A DNA stretch of 64,000 nucleotides. Origin: Candidatus Desulfovibrio intestinipullorum. Its GTDB lineage: Bacteria > Desulfobacterota > Desulfovibrionia > Desulfovibrionales > Desulfovibrionaceae. Below the pieces are notes generated by a model. The model saw nothing but the letters and a program-made list of their open reading frames with translations, searched no databases and was not told the DNA's origin. Below, one piece after another: positions 23,510 through 31,869 of this stretch. The translations under genes and the position numbers were made by a program. Position 1 is the stretch's first letter. Each line of letters starts with the position of its first letter. The stretch covers positions 45,586-109,585 of the forward strand of contig DXHV01000083.1 of the NCBI GenBank assembly GCA_019113165.1, given 5' to 3'.

Positions 23510-23669
23510 CTCATCCCCAGGCGTCAGAAGCCTCATGACTACGGTTATGGGGCCGGCACAGGGATAAAAGGAGGCTGTTTCCATCTCGTGGCAAAACGGG
23601 AAAACTACAGCGTCCCCACGTGGCAAGTAGATGACGAAAGCGGCGTGGGGACATTCAGGGATTCAAGAT
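23510..23669 (+). ncRNA. TR-to-RT spacer, probable 3' part of the DGR template RNA
   Basis: 160 bases between TR and the RT start, similar in length to the Sp region that primes cDNA synthesis in the Bordetella phage DGR. It has a long stem-loop: GTCCCCACG at 23612-23620 pairs with CGTGGGGAC at 23644-23652 around AAGTAGATGACGAAAGC. A related spacer with the same loop follows every cassette in the array. RNA function is inferred. Confidence 0.6.
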
Positions 23670-24722
23670 ATGCCCAAAACAGCTAAGCACATCTGGCACC
23701 AAATTCTCACCTGGGACAACCTGCTCAAGGCCGCCAAAGAGGCCGCCCGCAACAAACGCTATCGGCCCGAAGTGCTGCGCTTCAACGCACGGCTTGAGGA
23801 GAACCTGCTGGAGCTGCAGAGCCTCCTGGCAACAAAACAATGGCGCCCAGGTCCATACCGCCAACTGAAGGTTTTTGAGCCCAAGCCTAGGATTGTTCAC
23901 GCCCCCTGTTACGCCGACCGGGTGGTTCATCACGCTATCGTGCAGGTGATTGGGCCCTTTTTTGAGCGCCGCTTTATTGAGCACTCATACGCCTGCCGGG
24001 TCGGCAAGGGAACGCACGCGGCCAGCGAGTATCTGGGTTCTATGCTTCGTTCCGCCGAGTCCCGGTGGGGCCGGGTGTACGTTCTGAAAGCAGACATCAG
24101 CAAGTATTTCTACAGCATCGATCACGACATTCTCATGCGCATTGTGGCCCGCACAATAGGCGATCCCGATGTGCTGGATTTGCTGCGTACCCTCGTGACC
24201 GGCACGTCTTGTATTGAAGGCAACAGGGGATTGCCCCTTGGCGCGCTGACAAGCCAGACCCTGGCAAACGTCTACCTGGACCAGCTTGATCACTACGTCA
24301 AAGATCAGCTGGGAGTCAGGTACTATGTGCGCTATATGGACGACTTTGTTCTGCTCCATAATGACAAGGCCGAATTATGGCGCTTGCTGGCCGAAATCCA
24401 GGCATTCATTGTTTGGGAGCTCCATTTGGCGCTCAACCACAAAACCCGGATTTTTCCGGCCAGCCATGGTGTCGATTTTGCTGGGTACAGGCACTGGAGT
24501 GGCTACAAACTCCCTCGCAAGCGAAATGTGCGCAGGGCCAAAAAACGCTTTGCGGGCCTTACCAGGTGCTTTGCCGCCGGCAAGGTTGACCTGGATACTG
24601 TGCGCAGTTGTGTCGCCTCTTTTGTCGGCTACATGAAGCACTGCAAAGGCTGGCGGAGCGCCGGGAGCGCACTCTCAAAACTTGTCCTTGTGCGCCCCAG
24701 CAAAGAAGAAGAAAAACAGTGA
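23670..24722 (+). CDS. DGR reverse transcriptase
   Basis: 350 residues from ATG 23670 (AGGGA 9 bases upstream; an in-frame ATG at 23631 lies inside the spacer stem-loop and has no site). RT motifs in order: VLKADISKYFYSID (catalytic Asp in motif A), RGLPLGALTSQ (residues 186-196; the LGxxxSQ form is the DGR signature instead of QGxxxSP), and RYMDD (YMDD at 222-225). A basic C-terminal thumb follows (KLPRKRNVRRAKKRF). With Avd it copies the template RNA with errors at adenines and directs the cDNA to VR. No maturase or endonuclease domain is present. Confidence 0.95.
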   Translation: MPKTAKHIWHQILTWDNLLKAAKEAARNKRYRPEVLRFNARLEENLLELQSLLATKQWRPGPYRQLKVFEPKPRIVHAPCYADRVVHHAIVQVIGPFFERRFIEHSYACRVGKGTHAASEYLGSMLRSAESRWGRVYVLKADISKYFYSIDHDILMRIVARTIGDPDVLDLLRTLVTGTSCIEGNRGLPLGALTSQTLANVYLDQLDHYVKDQLGVRYYVRYMDDFVLLHNDKAELWRLLAEIQAFIVWELHLALNHKTRIFPASHGVDFAGYRHWSGYKLPRKRNVRRAKKRFAGLTRCFAAGKVDLDTVRSCVASFVGYMKHCKGWRSAGSALSKLVLVRPSKEEEKQ

Positions 24723-25027
24723 AAAGCGCGCCAATGGCCCATTTGTGCTTTTCTCAGTCAGGCTGAAAATTGTTCGCATGGTTCGCGCTGTTTACGTGCA
24801 GCGTCCCCGCGCCTGTGGTATGAAGCCGCAAATTGGCAGTGGCAGGGGCGGGTGCACCGCCCCCACCGAGATAGCGCCCACGCGCTACCCCACGGCTCCA
24901 CACGGAAGGAAAAGTTCCGTGCGAAGATTCCGCCTATGTTGGTATCCCTTGCGGGAATACTATATTGTAGAAGGATTTCTTCAGGGGCACAACACTTTGA
25001 AGTATTATGAAACAGGAGAATTTTGAT
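24723..25027 (+). promoter_or_regulatory. Leader region of the com-methylase pair, with hairpins
   Basis: A 305-bp gap. Besides the dispersed repeat it has a GGGGCGG/CCGCCCC hairpin (24845-24863), CACGGAA/TTCCGTG (24901-24921) and an imperfect GTATCCC/GGGAATAC hairpin (24942-24960) just before an AT-rich TACTATATTGTAG that could hold a -10 element. In Mu the corresponding mom promoter is tightly controlled. No start of transcription can be fixed from the sequence. Confidence 0.4.
24750..24799 (+). repeat. Dispersed phage repeat, copy 3 (internally shortened)
   Basis: About 50 bp. The left part (TTCTCAGTCAGGCTG) is joined directly to AAAATTGTTCGCATGG and TTCGCGCTGTTTACG; about 16 bp present in copies 1 and 2 are missing between them. 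It lies between the RT gene and the com/methylase pair. Confidence 0.75.
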
Positions 25028-25186
25028 GTGAGGTGCCCGCGCTGCAACAAGTTGCTGGCACGCGGCAAGGCGATCTTTATGTCTTTCAAATGCCCACGCT
25101 GTGGCACATTTTACGAGCTGAGGACCACGAGCCCCAACCATGAGCCCCAAGAGAGCCATGGAGATCAGCAGACAAATGACCGATGA
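25028..25186 (+). CDS. com: Com-like zinc-ribbon translational regulator
   Basis: 52 residues from GTG 25028, which has AGGAG 9 bases upstream; an in-frame ATG at 25007 would add seven residues but has no ribosome site. Two CxxC pairs, RCPRCNKLL and KCPRCGTFYEL, form a zinc ribbon like that of Mu Com, which binds the mom mRNA and opens its start site. The last 47 bases overlap the following methylase gene in another frame, as com overlaps mom in Mu. Too short for many automatic gene callers. Confidence 0.82.
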   Translation: MRCPRCNKLLARGKAIFMSFKCPRCGTFYELRTTSPNHEPQESHGDQQTNDR

Positions 25187-25964
25187 TGAAATCAGGCAGA
25201 TGCGTTCGCCCTTGACCGGGTGGATGGGCGGTAAAAGTCAACTGTCAAGACGCATCATTCCTCAAATCCCTGAACACCTGTGCTACGTTGAGCCCTTTGC
25301 AGGAGCCGCCTGGGTATTCTTTCGCAAAGCGGAGTCCCAGGTGGAGGTGCTCAACGATATCAATCATGAGCTTGTGACATTCTACAGGTGTGTTCAGCAC
25401 CATCTCGAGGAATTTATCAGGTATTTCAAATGGGTACTGATATCCCGAGATGAATTTGAGCGCTTGAAGCGAGTGGACCCGAGCACTTTAACGGATATCC
25501 AGCGTGCGGCGCGTTTCTACTACATACAACAGCAGTGCTTTGGCGGGAGACTCAGGTCTCCAACCTTTGGCTATGCCGCTGTTCGGGCCCCCAAGTTCAA
25601 CCTGCTGAGGATTGAGGAAACCCTCTCGGAAGCCCATGTTCGCCTGGCGCGTGTGTACGTTGAATGCCTGCCGTACAGTGAAATCATCAAACGCTATGAC
25701 AAGCCGACGACCTTTTTCTACTGTGACCCGCCCTATGAGGGCTGTGAGGCATATTATGGGAAGGGCGTTTTTGAGCAAGATGATTTTGAAAAGCTGGCCA
25801 ATCAGCTGGCAGGCATTCAGGGGAAATTCCTATTGTCCCTGAATGATTCCCCGCTCGTTCGCAGACTCTTTGCTTCCTTCAGTATTGAGCCCGTGAGCGT
25901 GGTCTACTCTTGCTCCAATGGCTCAAACAAAAAAGTCGGCGAAGTCTTGATCAAGAATTTCTAG
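25140..25964 (+). CDS. DNA adenine methylase (Dam / D12 class)
   Basis: 274 residues if started at ATG 25140. N6-adenine methyltransferase motifs: PLTGWMGGKSQLSRRI (AdoMet-binding FxGxK-like motif), ECLPYSEI, and the catalytic DPPY in FFYCDPPYEGC; the N-terminal YVEPFAGAAWVFF is the conserved PFxG block. It should modify phage DNA, probably against host restriction, taking the place of mom. The start is buried in com and has no ribosome site nearby, which suggests translation depends on Com. ATGs at 25158 and 25176 are alternatives. A hairpin follows the stop. Confidence 0.9.
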   Translation: MSPKRAMEISRQMTDDEIRQMRSPLTGWMGGKSQLSRRIIPQIPEHLCYVEPFAGAAWVFFRKAESQVEVLNDINHELVTFYRCVQHHLEEFIRYFKWVLISRDEFERLKRVDPSTLTDIQRAARFYYIQQQCFGGRLRSPTFGYAAVRAPKFNLLRIEETLSEAHVRLARVYVECLPYSEIIKRYDKPTTFFYCDPPYEGCEAYYGKGVFEQDDFEKLANQLAGIQGKFLLSLNDSPLVRRLFASFSIEPVSVVYSCSNGSNKKVGEVLIKNF

Positions 25965-25985
25965 ACCGACTCGCTCGACACAAAA

Positions 25986-26026
25986 ATGGCGACCATGAGG
26001 ACCTCAAAAAGACTCATGGCCGCCAT
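25986..26026 (+). terminator. Hairpin after the methylase gene
   Basis: ATGGCGACCATGAG (25986-25999) pairs with CTCATGGCCGCCAT (26013-26026), 13 of 14 bases, flanked by A runs on the left and a short T run (26033-26036) on the right. Probable end of the last phage transcript. Confidence 0.65.
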
Positions 26027-26066
26027 AAGCAATTTTCATGCCAAACACGAAAATTTGACATCGAAC

Positions 26067-26104
26067 ATTCTCAACTTGTCTGCACCAAATTCTCATCTTG
26101 GCTG
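26067..26104 (+). repeat. Paired 16-bp direct repeats near the prophage right end
   Basis: ATTCTCAACTTGTCTG (26067-26082) and ATTCTCATCTTGGCTG (26089-26104) differ at two positions and are 22 bp apart, two DNA turns. Mu ends carry 22-bp transposase sites in the same style. The second repeat matches the left part of the dispersed elements at 1888 and 15164. Confidence 0.55.
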
Positions 26105-26719
26105 ACAAGCCACAGCACATGTAGGAAGAAGACGTTGGGCAGGGTGTCCTGTAAGGGATGCCCTGCCCTTTCCGGCTTTGTGACACCTTGCAGGGACAGG
26201 AAGTCCGGCAGGGACGGTCTTCAGGGAGCGGGCATGGCACGCAAAACCTTTTTCCTCGCACGGCTCTGCAGGGGCGAATGTGCAGACAGGCTTTCCTGCT
26301 GGAGCCGGCTGCCAAGCTCTCCCTGGGAACGTGCTGTGCGCGAAAAGGGATCGGGATGGACAACAACGCTTCGCAATGCGGATATTGCCGACTACTTCAG
26401 GAGGCACGTGCTTGCCTGATGCTTCTGCCTGCAAAAAGCCCTCTTCAGGAGGGCTTTTTGCGTTTCCATGAGGGAAGCGTCTCCCGTGTCGGGTCTGCCT
26501 GGCCCGGGGCCCTGCGTCCGTCCAAGGCAGCAGACGGGCGTTATGGGGACATTGGGTGAACCATTGCGGAGTTCTTTAGTCGTATTTTATTTTTGTGTCG
26601 CAATCCCGAATTGTTAGCCTGAAAGCTCCGGATCCGGGGCTGGAAATTTCATGTGACTTGCGTACAAGATGGCTTTTTTCCTTGCCACAGGGCACCAATC
26701 AGCATACATTCGCACTACT
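26105..26719. other. Phage-host junction region without a convincing gene
   Basis: About 615 bp after the end repeats. It has a GGGCAGGG/CCCTGCCC hairpin (26137-26144, 26161-26168) followed by TTT, and a strong terminator at 26433-26459. Open frames here are short, Cys/Arg-rich and lack ribosome sites, so no protein is called. The region probably held the 3' end and terminator of a host unit and the nadK promoter. Confidence 0.5.
26433..26459 (+). terminator. Strong intrinsic terminator
   Basis: AAAAAGCCCTC (26433-26443) and GAGGGCTTTTT (26449-26459) form a perfect 11-bp stem with loop TTCAG. It works in both directions and lies between the prophage and nadK. Confidence 0.88.
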
Positions 26720-27637
26720 ATGGATACCATCTCTCTCCGCAACGTTCTCATTGTGACCAAGGCCCGCGTCCCCGAAGCCGAGGACCTGGGCATTGTCATT
26801 GCCAAGTGGATGCGCGAGCGCTGCCAGGACGTGAACATCATTCCTGCCGAACAGGGCTCTCCGTTCTACAACGATCCCGAACTGGATCTCATTGTGGTTC
26901 TGGGCGGGGACGGCACCATACTTGGCGTGGCCCGCCATGTCATAGGCCGCAAGATTCCCCTTGTCTGCATCAACTTCGGCAGGGTGGGCTTCCTCTCGGA
27001 CATAGAGCCGGACTCCTGGGAGGAAGGGCTCTCGGCCATGCTCAGGTCCAGGGACTACCGCTCTGCGGCCGGCCTGCGCTGGACGCTGCTGCGCTACGGC
27101 CACCACGTTGCCGGAGGCTATGCGGTCAATGACGTGGTTTTAAGCCGCTCGGCCATGGCCCGTCTGGTCTATGCCGACATCTACACGGACGGCGAGCTCA
27201 TGGGCGCCGTGCGCGCCGACGGCTTTCTGCTCAGCACGGCCATAGGCAGCTCAGGCTATTCCGTCGCTGCCAACGGCCCGCTCCTCTTTCCCACCCTCAA
27301 TGCCCTGGCCTTTGTGCCCATCTGCCCCTTTCTGAACACCATTCCGCCCATGGTCTTTCCCTGCCACACGGTCTTCCGCTTCCACCTGCTGCCCGGCACA
27401 ACGGAGAGCTACCTCACCGTGGACGGCCAGGAAGGCCATCTCATGCAGACCAACGACATTGTGGAAATAGAGGGTATCCCGGACTGCGTGCGCTTCCTTG
27501 GCAAGGGCCTCTCCTTCATCGAGCGCCTGCGCACGCGCAGCTTCATTCTCCAGAATCCGCTCAACTACAAGGACAAGCGGGAGACGCCGCCCAGACTGCA
27601 GGATGTGAGCGAGCAGAAGGCCGGGCCGCAGAGCTGA
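26720..27637 (+). CDS. nadK: NAD kinase
   Basis: 305 residues. Phosphorylates NAD to NADP with ATP. Diagnostic motifs: the N-terminal NVLIVTKARVPEAE, LGGDGTILGVAR (GGDGT near residues 64-68), and the NDVVLSRS motif followed by DGELMGAVRADGFLLSTAIGSSGYS (read in short blocks), which is the substrate-binding GSxxY segment. ATG 26720 gives the usual short lead before the first strand; an ATG at 26669 is possible but would add 17 atypical residues. No strong ribosome site is visible for either. The gene starts a host unit with the DUF89-like gene 75 bp downstream. Confidence 0.93.
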   Translation: MDTISLRNVLIVTKARVPEAEDLGIVIAKWMRERCQDVNIIPAEQGSPFYNDPELDLIVVLGGDGTILGVARHVIGRKIPLVCINFGRVGFLSDIEPDSWEEGLSAMLRSRDYRSAAGLRWTLLRYGHHVAGGYAVNDVVLSRSAMARLVYADIYTDGELMGAVRADGFLLSTAIGSSGYSVAANGPLLFPTLNALAFVPICPFLNTIPPMVFPCHTVFRFHLLPGTTESYLTVDGQEGHLMQTNDIVEIEGIPDCVRFLGKGLSFIERLRTRSFILQNPLNYKDKRETPPRLQDVSEQKAGPQS

Positions 27638-27712
27638 CGCTTTGTCCCCGAGCGATCCCTTTTCTCCCTGTCCCCCGTGTCCCCGAGCACAACACGCAGC
27701 GAGGCTTGCCCC

Positions 27713-29593
27713 ATGACCATTGATGTGCGCAGGGTGTGTGACATCCGCCTGGACGAGCAGGACTTCGAGCAGAATGTGGAGCTCTACAGCTTCCTTCTGG
27801 AAAACAACATCTACTACAAGCTCAACGAGCATCTGGTGGCCAGTCCCGAACAGCTGGCCTTCATGGTGGCCCTGAGCCACGATCAGCTCTATGTGCCCTG
27901 CTCGGACGCCATCTTCTTCGACCTCATGAAGAGGGAACTCCCCCCGCGCATCCGCAGGGAATACGGCAGGGCCTGGCGTATCAACATGGACGTGCTCAAC
28001 TCCCTGCCCCTGGATGACCACGCACGCCGCAACCTGCGCATCTTCTGCCTCAAGCGGCTGCGCAGAACGCTCCTCTTTCACGACATCATCCCCTCGCGCC
28101 TGGTCAAGCGGCTCACAAGCGTGCTCATTTCCCCGGCCGATGTGGACGGGGATCCCTGGAAAGCCAGGCGCAGTGCGCACACGGCCCTGCAGGCCCAGAG
28201 CCTCAAGCGGGAGGTGTTGCGGGCACTTCTTGACGAGCTGCCCCTGGGTCTGGCCTGCCCTGTGCCAAGGCAGCCGGCAGAACAGCAGACAGACAGGCAC
28301 AAAACAGACGGCCTGAAGACAGACAGCCAGGACAGCAGCCTGACGGCAGACGACCGGAAGCCAGACGGCCTGAAGACAGACGGTCAGGCAGCAGACGAGA
28401 CCAGCCAAAGCCTGCGGGCCCTGCGCCAGAGACTGGATCGCACCACCTTTGCGCGCCTGGCCTGCCTTTCGGCCCATGATCCCGAATGGGCCCTTGGCGA
28501 TGCGGGGCGCATCAGGACCTGCTTTGCCAGAGCCGAGGCGCGCCTGGCCGAGCTCTGGGACGAGGTGCCGGCCCTGAAGAGCAGGCATTCCACCATCCTC
28601 CTGCTCTGCGATGCCACAGGGGGCGCCTGCTACGATCTCAAGCTTGCCCATTTTCTCATCGAGCGCGGCCACAGGGTGGTCTACGCGGTCAAGAATTCCT
28701 TCTACTTCAATGCGCCCACCCTGCAGGACCTGCACACGGATCCCGCCCTGCACGAACTTGTACGCGATGCCTGCCTCTGCGAGAACGAGGCCCTCTCCAA
28801 GAAGGAGCTGCTCAGGCTTTTGCGCGAATGGCGGCTCATCATCATAGGCGACGGAACCAGGGAGCGCCTCAATCTGCTGCGCGTCTCCATCACCTTTTCC
28901 AGGGCCTGGAAGGAGGCTGATCTCGTGCTCGCCAAGGGCTGGCGCCTCAAAGACGTCCTCCTTGGCACAAGCCACGAGTTCACGCGGGACATTGTCTGCT
29001 GGCAGGCCAAAGGAAACGGCTTCGACGTGGCCTTCAAGCCCCATGCGCCATGGGTGCGCAAGCTGAGCGAGCGCGACATCAACGGCCTGGCCGACGGCAT
29101 CATTGCCCGCATGCGCGAGGCCCATGCCAGCGGCCGGCCCGTGATCTTCTACAGCTGCATCATAGGCTCCATCCCGGGCCAGACGAAGACGGCCCTGCGC
29201 CTGGCCGTGGCCATTGTGGATCATCTGCAGAAGCGCCTGCCCAATGCCTGCATCATCAATCCGGCCCGGCACTTTGTGGAGGGCATGGACGGCGACGATC
29301 TCATGTACATGTGGGAGCGCGTGCAGCGCAGCGGCCTCATCAACATCTGGTTCTTCCAGACGGCCGACGACATAGAGGAAGGCTTCCGCCTGCTGAACGA
29401 ACCCATGCCCGAGCAGTGGATTGGCAAGGACGCGACCTATTCCACGGGCTGCACCAAGGAAATGCACATTGCCCTGGAGGTGCAGAAGCTCAATCCGGAA
29501 ATGCAGATACGCGGCCCGGATCCCCGGACCTTCTTCAGGCGCGGCGAATACGGGGTGGGGAAATATTTCGACGCCACCCTTGTCCGTCGCTGA
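27713..29593 (+). CDS. ARMT1/DUF89-like domain protein
   Basis: 626 residues. The C-terminal half resembles DUF89/ARMT1 metal-dependent phosphatase-type proteins: [17 protein letters not shown] (first acidic motif), a [20 protein letters not shown] segment (read in parts), [10 protein letters not shown] and the [17 protein letters not shown] block corresponding to the family's D-L-I-x-S-K-G-x motif. The N-terminal 170 residues are helical and not recognised. Residues about 185-240 form a Thr/Asp/Lys-rich linker with a repeated DGLKTD motif. It follows nadK, but no direct link with NAD metabolism can be claimed. GCGAGG precedes the ATG. Confidence 0.6.
   Translation: MTIDVRRVCDIRLDEQDFEQNVELYSFLLENNIYYKLNEHLVASPEQLAFMVALSHDQLYVPCSDAIFFDLMKRELPPRIRREYGRAWRINMDVLNSLPLDDHARRNLRIFCLKRLRRTLLFHDIIPSRLVKRLTSVLISPADVDGDPWKARRSAHTALQAQSLKREVLRALLDELPLGLACPVPRQPAEQQTDRHKTDGLKTDSQDSSLTADDRKPDGLKTDGQAADETSQSLRALRQRLDRTTFARLACLSAHDPEWALGDAGRIRTCFARAEARLAELWDEVPALKSRHSTILLLCDATGGACYDLKLAHFLIERGHRVVYAVKNSFYFNAPTLQDLHTDPALHELVRDACLCENEALSKKELLRLLREWRLIIIGDGTRERLNLLRVSITFSRAWKEADLVLAKGWRLKDVLLGTSHEFTRDIVCWQAKGNGFDVAFKPHAPWVRKLSERDINGLADGIIARMREAHASGRPVIFYSCIIGSIPGQTKTALRLAVAIVDHLQKRLPNACIINPARHFVEGMDGDDLMYMWERVQRSGLINIWFFQTADDIEEGFRLLNEPMPEQWIGKDATYSTGCTKEMHIALEVQKLNPEMQIRGPDPRTFFRRGEYGVGKYFDATLVRR
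28302..28384 (+). repeat. Short direct repeats in the DUF89-like gene linker
   Basis: CAGACGGCCTGAAGACAGAC occurs twice, about 60 bp apart, within a CAGAC-rich tract. It encodes the hydrophilic linker with DGLKTD repeats and is in frame, so slippage would change only linker length. Confidence 0.7.
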
Positions 29594-30044
29594 GATCGTC
29601 GCTAAGATACGGCCCTGCCGTTACTGCTGCCTGACATGCTTCAAGGCTGTCCATTCAGGGCCGATCAGGCCCAGACTGATCAGCCCAGGGCAGATCATTC
29701 CAAGGATGCTCATTCCAGTCTGCTCATTGCTCTTTTTTCAGGCACAAGGCCCTCAAGCCCGCACGCTCCAGTCCCTGGAGTCCGGGTTTCCCTGGGAGGG
29801 CCTGGCTGCGGCGTCCCTGTTCCTGCCCGCACGGCACACAAAAGGCTCTGACTTTTTGTCCGGCGCAAGGGATCGGGGCGTCTTCTTTTTTTGTCCTGCT
29901 CAGGTCTTCATCACCTCAAGCCTTTCATTCAGTTCAAGACCATACATTTGCCCACGATCCAGAGGCCCTGCCATCTGTCCCCCTGCGGACATCCGGGCCC
30001 TTCCTGGGAGAATTTGCGACCATGTCTCGCAAAGGAGTATCTCC
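29594..30044. other. Gap between DUF89-like gene and gatB
   Basis: About 450 bp. It is repetitive in GATCAGCCC/GATCAGGCCC-like short motifs near 29660-29700. A long open frame runs through it into gatB but lacks codon bias and a start site, so it is upstream extension by chance. The gatB ribosome site AAAGGAG is at its end. No RNA gene recognised. Confidence 0.5.
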
Positions 30045-31472
30045 ATGCCCGAATACGAAGCTGTCATCGGTCTGGAAGTCCATGTACAACTGGCCACGGC
30101 TTCCAAGCTCTTCTGCTCCTGCCCCAATGCCTTCGGACAGGCGCCCAACACCAATACCTGCGAAGTCTGCACCGGCATGCCCGGCGCCCTGCCGCGCATC
30201 AACAAGCAGGCCGTGCACTATGCCACCCTGGTCGGTCTGGCCACCAACTGCTCCATCAACCTGGACTCCGTCTTTGCCAGAAAGAACTACTTCTATCCCG
30301 ACCTGCCGGCAGGCTACCAGATTTCCCAGTACGAGCTGCCGCTGTGCGAGCACGGGCATGTGATCATCGAAACCCCGGCCGGGCCCAAGAAGATAGGCAT
30401 TACCCGCATCCACATGGAAAACGATGCCGGCAAGAACATCCACTCCCAGACCGAAAACCACAGCTACGTGGACCTCAACAGGGCAGGCACGCCCCTGGTG
30501 GAAATCGTCTCCGAGCCGGACATGAGCTCGCCTGAGGAAGCCGTGGCCTACCTGAAGGCCCTCTACCGCATTGTCACCTACCTGGGCGTGTGCGACGGCA
30601 ACATGGAAGAAGGCAGCTTCCGCTGCGATGCCAACGTCTCCATCCGTCCCAAGGGCCAGACGACCCTGGGCACCCGCACCGAGCTCAAGAACGTGAACTC
30701 CTTCCGCAATGTGGGCCGGGCCATAGCCTATGAAATTGCCAGGCAGGAGGACGTGCTGGAAGACGGCGGAAAAATCGTCCAGGAAACCCGCCTCTACGAT
30801 GCCGACAAGAACATCACGGCCGCCATGCGCAGCAAGGAAGAGGCCCAGGACTACTGCTACTTCCCGGATCCGGATCTTCTGCCCGTGCACATCGATCCCG
30901 AGGAATTCAAGGCCTGGCAGGAAGAACTGCCGGAACTGCCCAAGGAGCGCCTGCAGCGCTTCATGCAGATGACGGGCATTGCCGAGGACGAGGCCGAGGT
31001 GCTGGTCTCCAGCCGCGCCATGGCCGACTTCTTTGAAGAGGCCGCAGCCAAGGCAAACCCCAAGAAGGTGGCCAACTACATCCTGGGTCCCCTGCTGCGC
31101 GAGCTCAACAACAGCCAGACGACCTTCGGCGAGGTGAAGATGACCTCCGAGGCCCTGGCCGAGCTTGTCACCATCGTGGAAGAGGGCCTTATCAGCGCCA
31201 AGATTGCCAATGACATCTTTGCCGACCTCATGACCGGCGGCGCCATGCCCAGGGCCTACGTGACCGAGCACAAGCTCGCCCAGATCTCGGACAGCTCGGC
31301 CATTGACAGCGCCGTGGACAAGGTCATTGCCGCCAATCCGGCCGAAGTGGAAGCCTACAAGGCAGGCAAGAAGAAGCTTCTGAGCTTCTTCATGGGCCAG
31401 GTCATGCGCGAGACAAAGGGCAAGGCCAATCCCGGCATCGTGAACAAGCTTTTGCAGGAAAAGCTCGGTTAG
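30045..31472 (+). CDS. gatB: Asp-tRNA(Asn)/Glu-tRNA(Gln) amidotransferase subunit B
   Basis: 475 residues, the usual length. GatB converts misacylated Asp-tRNA(Asn) or Glu-tRNA(Gln) within the GatCAB complex. Family motifs: [15 protein letters not shown] at the start, [33 protein letters not shown] (short blocks), [29 protein letters not shown] and [13 protein letters not shown]; the C-terminal helical YqeY-like tail ends [16 protein letters not shown] 30045 follows AAAGGAG. No gatA or gatC lies beside it in the window. A large hairpin follows. Confidence 0.97.
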   Translation: MPEYEAVIGLEVHVQLATASKLFCSCPNAFGQAPNTNTCEVCTGMPGALPRINKQAVHYATLVGLATNCSINLDSVFARKNYFYPDLPAGYQISQYELPLCEHGHVIIETPAGPKKIGITRIHMENDAGKNIHSQTENHSYVDLNRAGTPLVEIVSEPDMSSPEEAVAYLKALYRIVTYLGVCDGNMEEGSFRCDANVSIRPKGQTTLGTRTELKNVNSFRNVGRAIAYEIARQEDVLEDGGKIVQETRLYDADKNITAAMRSKEEAQDYCYFPDPDLLPVHIDPEEFKAWQEELPELPKERLQRFMQMTGIAEDEAEVLVSSRAMADFFEEAAAKANPKKVANYILGPLLRELNNSQTTFGEVKMTSEALAELVTIVEEGLISAKIANDIFADLMTGGAMPRAYVTEHKLAQISDSSAIDSAVDKVIAANPAEVEAYKAGKKKLLSFFMGQVMRETKGKANPGIVNKLLQEKLG

Positions 31473-31511
31473 GGAGCCAGGCCTTTCCAGGGCGCTCTTC
31501 ACGTCTCAGCG

Positions 31512-31558
31512 TTCGGGGACAGGGACAGGGGAAAACGCCCCTTGTGCCTGTCCCCGAA
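31512..31558 (+). terminator. Long hairpin after gatB
   Basis: TTCGGGGACAGG (31512-31523) pairs perfectly with CCTGTCCCCGAA (31547-31558), with further pairing inside. It sits 40 bp after the gatB stop; no T run of note, so termination efficiency is uncertain. Confidence 0.55.
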
Positions 31559-31869
31559 TGTCCTTTGGTCATTGGGCCATACAGGGACCTCCGGGACCAC
31601 TCGAAAAGTCCCCTGAAGCAGCAGAGCGTGCGGAGTTTGCATGCTTTGGCGTCCATACGCCAGAATCAGGCAGAGACCGCGAATAAGGTATACGCCTTTC
31701 CGGCAGGCGTCTCGGTGAGTCCTCCAGCCCATTGCCCAAAGATCGATACTTGTGACTTGATCCAGGTTATCTGTTGTATACTCTTTATGCGTTTGCTGTA
31801 CTATCAGTATTCATCAATATTCTGTGATAGCCGAAATATATTGAAAAAGACTGACGATGACGGAAAAAT
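31559..31869. other. Gap before the DUF262 remnant
   Basis: About 310 bp, turning AT-rich from about 31740. TATACT near 31780 and several ATATT stretches could be promoter parts, but no -35/-10 pair with normal spacing stands out. No gene seen. Confidence 0.45.

Larger units (their letters stand above)
1..26110 (+). mobile_element. Mu-like prophage, late region (left part outside window)
   Basis: Gene order follows phage Mu: protease/scaffold, major capsid, gp36, gpG, gp37, sheath, tube, frameshifted chaperone, tape measure, hub, spike, gp46, gp47, gp48, fibres, then com and a DNA-modification gene at the right end. All genes point the same way and are tightly packed, often with ATGA overlaps. 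Transposase, repressor, lysis, terminase and portal genes must lie to the left. The right boundary is inferred from the last phage gene (stop at 25964), a following hairpin, and two 16-bp direct repeats 22 bp apart at 26067-26104 that resemble transposase-binding end repeats. The exact terminal dinucleotide and target duplication were not resolved. Confidence 0.9.

Noticed and set aside
21645..23686. Several 60-180 codon open frames across the cassette array
   Set aside because: They arise because the cassettes keep the VR frame. They have no starts with ribosome sites and read through the structured spacers, so they are not called as separate proteins.
25910..26419. Open frame of 169 codons across the phage-host junction
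   Set aside because: It begins inside the methylase gene, runs through the hairpin and end repeats, is rich in Cys and Arg, and has no ribosome site.
29421..30044. Long in-frame extension upstream of gatB
   Set aside because: No start with ribosome site, codon usage unlike the neighbours, and it would add about 208 residues to a protein that already has normal length from ATG 30045.
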